This document shows positions 8,844-17,308 of a DNA stretch of 62,108 nucleotides, piece by piece (the first letter of the stretch is position 1; every line of letters starts with the position of its first letter). Under the pieces are notes generated by a model. That model saw only the letters and a program-made list of their open reading frames with translations. It ran no database searches and was not told the origin of the DNA. Source of the stretch: JANLTP01 sp031363055 (GTDB lineage: Bacteria > Pseudomonadota > Gammaproteobacteria > Burkholderiales > Burkholderiaceae_E). Made by a program: the position numbers and the translations under genes. The stretch lies in contig JANLTP010000139.1 in assembly GCA_031363055.1 (NCBI GenBank), forward strand, positions 1-62,108. Direction: 5' to 3'.

Positions 8844-9746
8844 TCAGACCCGGCGCGTTTCGGCAACCGCGAACAAACCTTGCGGTCGCCATAGCAGCAC
8901 ACAAACCATGATCAGATACGGGACCAGGACCTCGACCTCGGGCGCGACATAAACCGCCAACGCACGCAACAGCCCGATGATCAGAGCCGCGATCGCGGTT
9001 CCCGTGATCTGACCCAAGCCGGCCACCGCAACGACGGCGAACGACAGCACCAGCATGTCACCGCCGATGCCGGGCACCAATGAAGTCGTCGGTGAGGCCA
9101 GCGCGCCGCCCAAGGCACCGAGCACGGCACCCACACAAAACGTCAGAAAACCGATACGTTGGGCATTGATACCGATGGCTTGCGCCACCTCGCGGTGATG
9201 CGTAACCGCCATGATCTGCCGACCAAAGCGCGTGTTACCCAATGACCAGCGCAGTGCAAAAAACACCAGCACAGCCGCCGTCGGCAGCATCAGCAGTTGA
9301 TAGGTCGTGTAGGTGACCGCGCCGACCTTTACAGTGCCCATGGCATCGGCGGCATGAGTCACTGACACCGGACTGGCACCCCAGATCAGTCGTTGCAAAT
9401 CCTCGAGAATCATGAAGACCGCGAAGGTTGCCAATAACTGAATGACCGGGTCGGCATCGAGTATTCGGCGGATGAGGCCATACTCTATGATTGCGCCCAG
9501 CAACAGGCCGATCAGCAAGGCACCAATGACCAGCGCCAGAAGCGACAAGGGTATGGAGTCGCCGCGTGCGATCAAGGTGCCGACGCTGGCCGCTGCATAA
9601 CCCCCGAAAGCGTAGAAGCTGCCGTGTGCCACATTGAGAATACGCAACACGCCAAAGATCAACGTCAGGCCGAGCGCCACCAGAAACAGCAGCGCCGCCT
9701 GCGAGATGCCATCGAGCAGCGCCAGCACGAGCAAAGACGAATTCAC
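8844..9746 (-). CDS. livH: Branched-chain-type ABC importer permease, LivH-like
   Basis: A polytopic permease of 300 aa, with GTG as first codon. LivH-specific stretches include DGISQAALLFLVALGLTLIFGVLRILNVAHGSFYAFGGY, the coupling loop TRFGRQIMAVTHHREVAQAIGIN, and GGALASPTTSLVPGIGGDMLVLSFAVVAVAGLGQITGTAIAALIIGL. It is the first membrane gene of the operon. A 90-bp spacer separates it from livK upstream. Confidence 0.93.
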   Translation of the reverse strand: MNSSLLVLALLDGISQAALLFLVALGLTLIFGVLRILNVAHGSFYAFGGYAAASVGTLIARGDSIPLSLLALVIGALLIGLLLGAIIEYGLIRRILDADPVIQLLATFAVFMILEDLQRLIWGASPVSVTHAADAMGTVKVGAVTYTTYQLLMLPTAAVLVFFALRWSLGNTRFGRQIMAVTHHREVAQAIGINAQRIGFLTFCVGAVLGALGGALASPTTSLVPGIGGDMLVLSFAVVAVAGLGQITGTAIAALIIGLLRALAVYVAPEVEVLVPYLIMVCVLLWRPQGLFAVAETRRV

Positions 9747-9836
9747 CGGCTAGTCACCCACCGGACTCTGGCCGGACATTGAACAGACACAGAACGGACC
9801 GCGAACGAACACTGACCGAATATCGCTCAGCATTGA

Positions 9837-11129
9837 TCAGAACGATTTGATCCTCGAGTCCTTGAGCATGTCGATTTTAAGCGTCTTGACCCACTCTGGC
9901 GACTTGGTACCAACGGGGTTGGTGGTCAGCTCAGCCGGATAAATCGTCAGCCCGTCGATGATCGGGAACGCGTAGGCTGCAGTCGTCTTGGTCACACCGA
10001 GCATCTGATCTTCAAGACCCTGACCGTCTTCGCGCATCGTGACCGGGCGGGTCAGCCCCCGAAACTTGAGCTTGCGCATGGTATCCGCCAACTGCTCGGA
10101 CGTCGGCCAGGCGCCATTGCCGGCTTTCAGGGCCTCCGTGTAGGTGTCGGAAATGGCTTGCAGTGCGGCCACCGCGTGATACACCGAGTAGATCGGGTAC
10201 TGATTGGTTTTGGCACGATACTTCTCGACAAAGGCCTTGTGCTTGGCGTCGTCCTTGTATTCCGGATGCAGGAAATAGTGATCGCCGCGCATGCCGACGA
10301 TCACGCCGTCTGGCATCGCCTTGCCAACGCGCTCCAGCGAACTCTCGGCCAATGGCATGACCCAGGTCGAGGACTTCAGGAGACCGCGTTGTGAGGCTTG
10401 CCGAATCAGGGTGTCGAGCTCGCCGCCCCAGGAAGTCGTCAGAATGACATCCGGGTTCAACGCCTGCAGACGGCTGATCTCGGAGCTGAAGTCGGTCGCG
10501 CCAAACTTCGGGAATAACTCAGCCACCACCTGGACGTCGGGCTTGAAGGAGCGCAAGGTGTTGATGAAAATTTCCCAGGAATCCCGGCCCCAGGCATAGT
10601 CCTGGTTCATTACTGCAATGGTCTTGAAGTTCGGCTTGAGCTTGAGCAAATGCATGACGGTGGATACCATTTCCGGCGTTGCATTGGCTTGGGTGCGCAC
10701 CACGTATTTGTAGCGACGGGACTCGAGAATTTTCTCGGTGCCGCAATCCCACATGACGTTCAGAATTTTCAGATCTTCGGCAACCGGGGCCAGTGCATTG
10801 CAATTGCCGCTCGAGATCGCGGCCATCGTGACACCGACCTTCTCTTCCTGTACGACACGGCGATACTCGGAAAGCAGCTTGTCACCGCCAATGCCCTCAT
10901 CAATGAATATCGGCTTGATCTTGACGCCACCAATGCCGCCGGCGGCATTCATTTCATCGATCGCCAATTCCGCCGCCGCCTTGCCTGGCACGCCGAACAC
11001 CGCTGCCGGTCCCGACAAGAAGGTCGTGATGGCGATTTTCAATTCGGCCGGTTTTTGTTGAGCCACGGCAGCCGACGAGGCCAGTGCCAGGCTCAAGCCC
11101 AGCATGCTGGCGCTAAAAAATGCGCGCAT
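9837..11129 (-). CDS. livK: LivK-like periplasmic substrate-binding protein
   Basis: A signal peptide (MRAFFSASMLGLSLALASSAAVAQ) precedes a type I periplasmic binding fold: ELKIAITTFLSGPAAVFGVPGKAAAELAIDEMNAAGGIGGVKIKPIFIDE, SGNCNALAPVAEDL, KTIAVMNQDYAWGRDSW and VILTTSWGGELDTLIRQA. Length is 430 aa, long for the family but within its range. The start is supported by a GGGAGA element upstream. It delivers substrate to the LivHMGF complex. The ligand is not necessarily leucine, because the downstream CoA-transferase and the divergent CoA lyase point to an organic acid. Confidence 0.92.
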   Translation of the reverse strand: MRAFFSASMLGLSLALASSAAVAQQKPAELKIAITTFLSGPAAVFGVPGKAAAELAIDEMNAAGGIGGVKIKPIFIDEGIGGDKLLSEYRRVVQEEKVGVTMAAISSGNCNALAPVAEDLKILNVMWDCGTEKILESRRYKYVVRTQANATPEMVSTVMHLLKLKPNFKTIAVMNQDYAWGRDSWEIFINTLRSFKPDVQVVAELFPKFGATDFSSEISRLQALNPDVILTTSWGGELDTLIRQASQRGLLKSSTWVMPLAESSLERVGKAMPDGVIVGMRGDHYFLHPEYKDDAKHKAFVEKYRAKTNQYPIYSVYHAVAALQAISDTYTEALKAGNGAWPTSEQLADTMRKLKFRGLTRPVTMREDGQGLEDQMLGVTKTTAAYAFPIIDGLTIYPAELTTNPVGTKSPEWVKTLKIDMLKDSRIKSF

Positions 11130-11316
11130 GAAAACGTCTCCCTGAAATAGTTGTTCAAAACTTCACCGCTCGCATTATGTCGAAGAGCCCGAAGCTTGCC
11201 CAGTTTAGCCTGAGCAATGCGGCCTTGCCAAAATTCGAAGCCCCTGAGGTAAATCACTACGGTGGCGTTACATTATCAGCCTTGCCCGCATTTTGGCTAT
11301 TCTTCTGGCGCAAAGC
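11130..11316. promoter_or_regulatory. Divergent intergenic region, livK / CoA lyase
   Basis: These 187 bases separate the livK start (− strand) from the CitE-like lyase start (+ strand) and must hold both promoters. I see no clear sigma-70 boxes or palindromic operator, and no regulator gene is adjacent. This is annotated by position only. Confidence 0.4.
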
Positions 11317-12123
11317 ATGGACCGTTCCTACCTGTTCGTACCCGGCGATCGCAGCGATCGCTTCGAGAAGGCCCTGGCCAGCGGCGCCGATCAGGTCATC
11401 CTGGATCTGGAAGACGCGGTTGCACTGGCCAAAAAATCAGCGGCCAGGGCGGCCGTTGTGCAGTGGCTGCGGCCTGAACGGCCGGTCATCGTTCGCATCA
11501 ACTCGATCGACACCGAGTGGTATTGTGACGACATCGAACTGGCCCGACTGCCGGGCGTTGCCGGCCTGATGATTCCGAAGACGGAAAAATTGGAAGGCGA
11601 CGTGTTGAACCTGTGCGCCGCCCATCACAAATTCATCATCCCCTTGATCGAAACTGCGCAGGGCTTCGAAAATATGGCCGAGATTGCGGCCCAGCCTAAT
11701 GTCCAGCGGTTCGCATTCGGGTCTCTGGACTTTCAGGTTGACCTCGGCATTCCCGGTGAAGGCGACGCCTTGTTGTTGTTCAGATCGCAGATCGTGCTGC
11801 GCTCGCGACGGGCCAACCTGCAGTCACCGATCGACGGCGTCAGTGTCGACATCCATAACCGCGAGCAACTATTGGCCGATACCGAACATGCGCGGCAACT
11901 GGGCTTCGGCGCCAAGCTGTGTATTCACCCCGGCCAGATTGACACGGTCAATCGGGCATTCTCACCCAGCGAGCAGGAGATCGTCTGGGCCGCGCGTGTC
12001 ATGCAGGCGATTCTTGAATCCAATGGCGCAGCGGTAGCGGTCGATGGCAAGATGGTTGATCGACCGGTGATCTTGAAAGCGCAGCGGATCCAGGCGGCAG
12101 CATCGCGCCATATCCGCCATTGA
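11317..12123 (+). CDS. CitE-like / HpcH-HpaI family CoA lyase
   Basis: The protein belongs to the citrate-lyase-beta-like family, which cleaves beta-hydroxyacyl-CoA thioesters (malyl-, citramalyl- or methylmalyl-CoA). Evidence: SYLFVPGDRSDRFEKALASGADQVILDLEDAV at the N-terminus (Mg-binding Asp/Glu), IVRINSID, GLMIPKTE, IIPLIETAQGFENMAEIA (metal-ligand Glu), RFAFGSLDFQVDLGI and GFGAKLCIHPGQIDTVNRAFSPSEQEI. I start at ATG 11317 (MDRSYLFVPG), which matches the family; ATG 11293 would add eight hydrophobic residues. It is divergent from the liv / CoA-transferase cluster and could cleave the acyl-CoA made there. Confidence 0.9.
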   Translation: MDRSYLFVPGDRSDRFEKALASGADQVILDLEDAVALAKKSAARAAVVQWLRPERPVIVRINSIDTEWYCDDIELARLPGVAGLMIPKTEKLEGDVLNLCAAHHKFIIPLIETAQGFENMAEIAAQPNVQRFAFGSLDFQVDLGIPGEGDALLLFRSQIVLRSRRANLQSPIDGVSVDIHNREQLLADTEHARQLGFGAKLCIHPGQIDTVNRAFSPSEQEIVWAARVMQAILESNGAAVAVDGKMVDRPVILKAQRIQAAASRHIRH

Positions 12124-12659
12124 GTGACCAAAAACCAACGCCTGAAGCAATAACTCCGTTAACCGACATGGTCCTGCATCCTCAACTCGACGAACTGCTT
12201 GCAACTCTGTTGCCGTTCGTCAAGCAATTTCACGCGCGCAGACAGTTCGGCGCACATGCGGCGTCGATCAACAACGCCGGCGAAGTCATCGGCTCGGCCT
12301 TGATGGTCGAGCGGGATCGGCATTTGAGTGCCTCCGAAGCGCTGAACTATTTTGAGTCAACGTTTCGTGAGTCGGCGCAAGCGCGGGAGATCGTTGCGTC
12401 CGGAATTTTTTATCACGGCGTTGGGCTATCGGATCCGGCACGTGCGGCTCAGACCGAGGACGAGGCAGGCGCGTTGGTGGCGCTGCTCGAGCACCAATCG
12501 GGCCAATCACTGATCTATGTTGTTCCGTATCTGATGGGCGACGGCAGCGACGCCGGGGACGGGGACGACGGCAGTGGGGACGACGCCGACTACGGTTCTG
12601 ACATCACTTACCTCCAGGGTCAGTTGATCCCAAAACCTGCCGCCATATTCCTGGTCTGA
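12120..12659 (+). CDS. Hypothetical protein with Asp/Gly-rich insertion
   Basis: I do not recognise this family. The frame opens at TTG 12120, overlapping the lyase stop (TTGA), or alternatively at ATG 12168 (MVLHPQLDELLATLLPFVKQF). The N-terminal two thirds look helical and soluble. Residues about 138-157 are a low-complexity acidic stretch (GDGSDAGDGDDGSGDDAD) encoded by GAC/GGC-rich near-repeats, followed by a hydrophobic end (PKPAAIFLV). The overlap suggests co-transcription with the CoA lyase. The acidic stretch resembles the other repeat-derived insertions in this window. Confidence 0.55.
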   Translation: MSDQKPTPEAITPLTDMVLHPQLDELLATLLPFVKQFHARRQFGAHAASINNAGEVIGSALMVERDRHLSASEALNYFESTFRESAQAREIVASGIFYHGVGLSDPARAAQTEDEAGALVALLEHQSGQSLIYVVPYLMGDGSDAGDGDDGSGDDADYGSDITYLQGQLIPKPAAIFLV

Positions 12660-12811
12660 CCATGAATTGAGCGAGAATCGACGTATATTAAATTTGCAAT
12701 GATCGTTCAGCCCCAACATTCGGCTCAACCATTCAAGCTAAACATTCAGCCGCACATGCGACCAGCTATCCAAACCACTATTCAACTAATGATTCAACCA
12801 AGGAGCACGCC
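12660..12811. repeat. Spacer with degenerate ATTCAACC-type repeats
   Basis: The 152-base leader before gloB contains many partial copies of a CATTCAACC-like word (for example around 12714, 12731, 12742, 12779 and 12791). They are irregularly spaced, unlike an operator array. The leader may carry the gloB promoter, but no convincing boxes were found. Confidence 0.4.
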
Positions 12812-13603
12812 TTGATCGTCAAACAGATCTGGACCGGCAACAACTATCGCAACTTCAATTATCTGATCGCCTGCAGCGAAACCGGAGAGGCGCTGGCCAT
12901 CGACCCGGTCGATGTCGATAAGTGCCTGAAAGCCGCCAAGGACGAAGGCTGGCAGATCACGCAAATTTTGAATACCCATGAACATCACGACCACACCGGC
13001 GGCAATACCGCGATGGTTGCGGCCACCGGCGCCAGAATCCTGGCGCACAAGAACGCCGGCGAAAAAATTCCTGGCATGTCACGCGCACTGTCGGCCGGTG
13101 ACGTCGTCAAGGTCGGCAAAACCGTCGAGCTCGAAGCGCTTGACACACCTGGCCACACGTTCTGTCATATCTGCCTGTGTTCACGCGGCGCCAAGCCAGC
13201 GCTGTTTTCGGGTGACACCCTGTTTAATGCCGGTGCCGGCAATTGTCACAACGGCGGGTCACCGGGCGAGATGTACAAGACCTTCGCCGAACAGATTGAG
13301 AAATTGCCGCCAGACACCTTGCTGTATCCGGGCCACGACTACATCGAGAACAACTTGCGCTTTACGCTGAACCGCGAGCCTGATAATCAAGCCGCGCAGA
13401 AAATGCTCGGTGCAGTCAGCGGCCAGAATGTTGATCAGGCTTACGTTTCAACGTTGGCGGTTGAACGCGAGGTCAATACTTTTTTCCGGTTGACCAGCCC
13501 ATCGGTGATCGCGCAACTGCGCGAATCGTTTCCTGATCTGCCGGCGAATCCTGATCCGCGTACGGTGTTTCTGAAGCTGCGTGAATTGCGTAATACCTGG
13601 TGA
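12812..13603 (+). CDS. gloB: Hydroxyacylglutathione hydrolase (glyoxalase II)
   Basis: A metallo-beta-lactamase-fold thioesterase that hydrolyses S-lactoylglutathione to lactate and glutathione. The dinuclear metal site shows THEHHDHTGGN (THxHxDH motif, residues about 54-64), the later DTPGHTFCHICL His, FSGDTLF Asp and PGHDYI His. Family C-terminal features follow (ENNLRFTLNREPDN). The start is TTG 12812, chosen because AAGGAG lies just upstream and IVKQIWTGNNYRNFNYLI matches family N-termini. 263 aa. The preceding 150 bases hold degenerate ATTCAACC-like repeats. Confidence 0.92.
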   Translation: MIVKQIWTGNNYRNFNYLIACSETGEALAIDPVDVDKCLKAAKDEGWQITQILNTHEHHDHTGGNTAMVAATGARILAHKNAGEKIPGMSRALSAGDVVKVGKTVELEALDTPGHTFCHICLCSRGAKPALFSGDTLFNAGAGNCHNGGSPGEMYKTFAEQIEKLPPDTLLYPGHDYIENNLRFTLNREPDNQAAQKMLGAVSGQNVDQAYVSTLAVEREVNTFFRLTSPSVIAQLRESFPDLPANPDPRTVFLKLRELRNTW

Positions 13604-13636
13604 CGGTTCAACTGAACCCGTGAATACGTTGAACTG

Positions 13637-14968
13637 ATGGTTACCGGCCTCGTCAAACGCCTGCCTTTTTTTTACGGCTGGGTCATCATTGCGGTAGCCT
13701 TCGTCACCATGGCGCTCGGCGTCAACGCGCGTACTGCGTTTTCATTGTTGCTGCCACCGATCCTGACCGAGACCGGTTGGGACCGTGGCGTGACGGCCGG
13801 TGCGTTTTCGTTCGGCTTTCTGGTGTCGGCCATCATGAGTCCGGTGCTCGGACGCTGGATGGATCGTTACGGTCCGCGCTTCGTGTTGCTGCTGGGCATA
13901 GTCGCGATTGTTGCCGGACTGGGTTTGGCGACCTTGGGCACGTTACCCTGGCATCTCTATTTGACGCTGGGCGTATTGGTCGGCGGCGGCAGCGTCTGCA
14001 TGGGCTACAGCGGCCAGTCACTATTCTTGCCGAATTGGTTTGTGCAAAAACGCGGCTTGGCTATGGGTATCGCGTTCTCCGGTGTGGGCGTTGGCTCGAT
14101 GTTGCTCTTGCCGTGGATGCAAACACTGATTGAATCCGGCGGTTGGCGGCACGCCTGCCTCACCCTGGCGGTGATTGTGCTGGTCGTCGGTCTGCCCTTG
14201 AATCTGCTGCTGCGCAAAAAACCTTCGGAGCTCGGCCTTTTTCCGGATGGCATCGACCCCAATCCGGCTCCGATGACCGACGCTGCGGGCGCTGCTGGCC
14301 AGCCAAAACCCAGGACCAATATCGTCGATGCCGAATGGGCAGCGATTGACTGGACCTTGTCGCGGGCGATGCGCACCGCTCGCTTCTGGTGGATTGCCTC
14401 CGGCTATTTCTGCATGATGTATGTCTGGTATTCGGTGCAGGTACATCAAACCAAATACCTGATCGATATTGGCTTCTCCACGCACGATGCCGCCTGGGCG
14501 CTCGGCGCGGTCAGCTTGGCCGGTATCCCGGGACAGATCGCACTCGGCTATTTGTCGGACCGTATCGGCCGCGAACCGGTTTACGCATTCAGCAGCCTTG
14601 GGTTTTGCGGAACCTACCTGGTCCTGCTCGCGCTGGCGAACCATCCGAGCATGACGCTGCTATATGCGCTGATTCTTCTGCAGGGGCTGATCGGCTACGG
14701 TTCAACCGCCGTATTTGGTGCCATCCCGGCAGAGATTTTCGAGGGCAAACACTACGGTACTATTTTCGGCATGCTGATGTTGGGTGCGATTACCGGCGGC
14801 GCCGTCGGCCCCTGGTTGACCGGACGGCTGTTTGACTACAGTGGCAATTATGTTGCCGCGTTCTGGATTGCGATTCTCTGCGGTTTGTACGGCGCGTTTG
14901 CCATCTGGAAGGCGTCACCCGGCAAGGTTCGGGTAGTTGCTGGGCGCATGTCTACTGCCCGCGCTTAG
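13637..14968 (+). CDS. MFS transporter, oxalate/formate-antiporter-like
   Basis: A 12-TM major facilitator (443 aa) of the family often annotated as oxalate/formate antiporter or monocarboxylate transporter. MFS motif A is recognisable between TM2 and TM3 (GRWMDRYGPRFVLL) and again between TM8 and TM9 (GYLSDRIGREPVYAF). The N-terminus FYGWVIIAVAFVTMALGVNARTAFSLLLPPI is typical. It lies 33 bp after gloB in the same direction. The substrate is probably a small organic acid; D-lactate would fit gloB but is only a guess. Confidence 0.88.
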   Translation: MVTGLVKRLPFFYGWVIIAVAFVTMALGVNARTAFSLLLPPILTETGWDRGVTAGAFSFGFLVSAIMSPVLGRWMDRYGPRFVLLLGIVAIVAGLGLATLGTLPWHLYLTLGVLVGGGSVCMGYSGQSLFLPNWFVQKRGLAMGIAFSGVGVGSMLLLPWMQTLIESGGWRHACLTLAVIVLVVGLPLNLLLRKKPSELGLFPDGIDPNPAPMTDAAGAAGQPKPRTNIVDAEWAAIDWTLSRAMRTARFWWIASGYFCMMYVWYSVQVHQTKYLIDIGFSTHDAAWALGAVSLAGIPGQIALGYLSDRIGREPVYAFSSLGFCGTYLVLLALANHPSMTLLYALILLQGLIGYGSTAVFGAIPAEIFEGKHYGTIFGMLMLGAITGGAVGPWLTGRLFDYSGNYVAAFWIAILCGLYGAFAIWKASPGKVRVVAGRMSTARA

Positions 14969-15026
14969 CGTGCGGTTCGGCAAATATCTGACACGAAGGC
15001 CGGGCCGTTGTGGATCGATCTCGGTA

Positions 15027-16584
15027 CTACATCTGTGTACCGCCGACGTGGCAGTTTCGCCCCGAAGATTTTGCTTCGTAGAGCTTCGCATCCGCTCGGG
15101 CTATCAAGTCCCGCCAGCCGACCTGGTTATCGACGCCAAAGGCAATGCCCACACTGGCGCCGATCTGTAGTTGCAATCCGTTGATCGCGAAGGGGAGCCC
15201 GGCGGCCTCGACCACTTTGCCTGCAACTCGATCGGCGTTGGCCAGTTCGCGCGCGCCGACCAGCACGATGGCGAATTGATCCCCGCCGAGGCGCGCCACA
15301 GCATCCGTTGGTCGCACGAGTGAAACCAGCCGCGCTGCAAATGCCTGCAGTAACTGGTCGCCCGTCGGGTGGCCGTGGGTGTCATTCACTGCCTTGAAGT
15401 AGTCGAGGTCGATGTACAGCAGGGCCAGTGAAGACCCTGAGCCGTCGTCCACACTGCGGGTCAGGAAACTTTCAAACCCCGTCCGGTTCAGCAGACCGGT
15501 CATCGCATCGCGGTTGGATAGCTGCAAGAGGCGGACCTCCTCCTGCTTTTGCTCCGTGATGTCCTGTGCGACGCTGATGAAACCGTCGAGCCGGCTAGCG
15601 TCCAGCCATAGGGGAATGAGACTGACAGCAATGTGTTTCGTACCGCTGGCACGGGCAATTTGGCGTTGATAGCTGACCGATTCACCCATAAGCGCCTTAT
15701 CCACCCATTTGCGCGTGTGCTGATAGTCGTGCCGCCCGAGGACTTCCTCAATGGTCAGACCGACAATCTGGTCATTGTTGCCACCATACCAACGGCGGAA
15801 TCCGCTATTGACGAAGCGATACCGGCGGTCCATGCCCACTACCGCCACCATCGCCGGAATCGCCTCAATGACCGTTTTGAGAATGGCAGTGCGCTTTGCC
15901 AGTTGTTCTCGCGCCTCCTTTTCTGAGGAGATGTCCCGCATGATCGAGGAGTAGCGGAAGATTCTCTCCTTGGCGTCACGATGCGCAATGACCATTTGGC
16001 TGACTGCAAGCCGCCGGTCGCCCGCGACCTTGACAGTGGTCTCCCCAAGCCAGACCGGATTGTTTTGCAGCGAGGGCAGGATCACTTCATCGAATAGTTG
16101 ATTGGTCTCGGGGGTGTTGAATTCCGTGAAACGGCGGTGATGCAATGGGGACGCTGCGCCGACGCCGGTTGCCTTGCGGACCGCCGGATTCATATAGGCG
16201 ACATTCCCTTTATAGTCGCTCTGGACTACAAAGTCGGTCGTGCTCTCCAGGAGCATCGTCAGCACACGCCGGGTGTTTTCGGCAGCGGTGCGGTCGGTAA
16301 CATCGACGCCGGTCGAACAAAAACCCTTGGATTTTGCCATCGCTCCCGACATGCGGGATGAGATGCGATTCGATCCGATGAATTTTGCCATCGAGCATTT
16401 CCTCATATTCGAAGCGCTGCTCAATACCCTCCAGTGCGGCTGCTTGGTGCTGGCGGACCCGCTCGTTACTCGCTTCCTGTGTGAGTTCATCTCGGCTGCG
16501 GCCAATGATCTGGTCACGGGACAAGCCAAACCGCTCGCAATGTGCCTGATTGACGAAACGAAAGCGGCCATCCTTGGAACCGGT
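15027..16584 (-). pseudogene. PAS-PAS-PAS-GGDEF diguanylate cyclase, 5' end damaged by frameshift
   Basis: The − strand encodes PAS domains and a GGDEF domain. From about 16256 downward the frame is intact: PAS (TTDFVVQSDYKGNVAYMNPAVRKATG), PAS (IPAMVAVVGMDRRYRFVNSGFRRWYGG) and GGDEF (LYIDLDYFKAVNDTHGHPTGDQLL). A further PAS half lies in another frame (RFVNQAHCERFGLSRDQIIGRSRDEL, then IESHLIPHVGSDGKIQGF). It joins the main frame perfectly if one base is removed from the five-A run at 16319-16323, giving IQGFCSTGVDVTDRTAAENT. Upstream in that frame is a TGA (16585-16587) and no start. The active-site signature is GGDQF (15273-15287) rather than GGDEF. A shorter product from ATG 16256 is possible. 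Confidence 0.7.
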
Positions 16585-16658
16585 TCAAGGGACAGGGCAC
16601 CTTTGCAACCAGCAGCGGTTTCCAGGACTGGCAACTTGTACAAACCCCTTCCTTTAAG

Positions 16659-16675
16659 TAAGATCCGATATCTTA
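16659..16675. promoter_or_regulatory. Palindrome upstream of the MazEF-like pair
   Basis: An inverted repeat TAAGAT-N5-ATCTTA lies about 20-40 bases before the antitoxin frame, in an AT-rich stretch followed by AAGGAA (16675-16680). AbrB/MazE antitoxins usually repress their own operon through such palindromes, so this is a candidate operator. Confidence 0.45.
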
Positions 16676-16696
16676 AGGAAATAAGAAAGTAATACC

Positions 16697-16924
16697 ATTA
16701 TTTACTCATCAAAACTAACCAGCAAATACCAAACCACTATCCCGACCGGCGTTCGTAAAGTGCTGCAGCTCAGTGCAGGCGATATGGTCGGCTTTGAAAT
16801 CGTGGGCGACGAAGTCAAGCTGCGGCGCTCGAGTCCGCTGGACATTGCGTTTACCCAAGCATTGGAAGGAACCTTGCAAGAATGGTCTAGCGTGCTGGAT
16901 GATCAGGCATTTAAGCATCTGTAA
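16697..16924 (+). CDS. AbrB/MazE-like antitoxin with non-canonical start
   Basis: This gene is easily missed because its frame has no ATG, GTG or TTG before the domain. The frame after the TAA at 16682-16684 reads ESNTIIYSSKLTSKYQTTIPTGVRKVLQLSAGDMVGFEIVGDEVKLRR, a clear swapped-hairpin AbrB/SpoVT DNA-binding domain. A toxin-neutralising tail ending DDQAFKHL follows. The likely start is ATT 16697 or 16700, after AGAAAG at 16685-16689. The stop overlaps the toxin ATG (TAATG), typical of coupled toxin-antitoxin pairs. About 75 aa. An altered start codon or sequence error is the alternative. Confidence 0.75.
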   Translation: MIYSSKLTSKYQTTIPTGVRKVLQLSAGDMVGFEIVGDEVKLRRSSPLDIAFTQALEGTLQEWSSVLDDQAFKHL

Positions 16925-17268
16925 TGGCACGCTTGAAATTAGAGGCCTTTGATACGGTAGTCGTGCCCTTTCCGTTTACGGATCGAACGGCGAGTAAGCG
17001 CAGACCCGCTCTGGTTGTTTCAGATGGCCAGTTCAATCTGGCTGCGCATCATAGCGTGCTCGCAATGATTACCAGTGCTGAGCAAACCCGTTGGCTTGCG
17101 GATTGTTCGATATCAAATTTACAAGAAGCAGGTCTTACTCATCCGTGCGTGATTCGCCTGAAGTTATTCACCCTGGATCACCGCTTGATCCTGCGCAAAG
17201 CCGGCGTGTTGAGCGTCGCGGATCAGAAACGACTGAGGACTGCCTGGAAAGGACTGTTGGTTGTTTGA
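16924..17268 (+). CDS. PemK/MazF-like endoribonuclease toxin
   Basis: The 114-aa protein has the MazF/PemK fold: FDTVVVPFPFTDRTASKRRPALVVSD near the N-terminus (conserved Arg of the RNase site in KRRPALV), AMITSAEQ in the middle, and LTHPCVIRLKLFTLDHRLILRKAGVLS, ending in a helix (DQKRLRTAWKGLL). Such toxins cleave mRNA. It is translationally coupled to the antitoxin upstream. It is convergent with a GST gene 40 bp away and lies directly upstream of the damaged cyclase gene. Confidence 0.88.
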   Translation: MARLKLEAFDTVVVPFPFTDRTASKRRPALVVSDGQFNLAAHHSVLAMITSAEQTRWLADCSISNLQEAGLTHPCVIRLKLFTLDHRLILRKAGVLSVADQKRLRTAWKGLLVV

Positions 17269-17308
17269 GCAGGTTACCGGTATCGTGCGGAGCGTTTGAT
17301 CGTACCGA

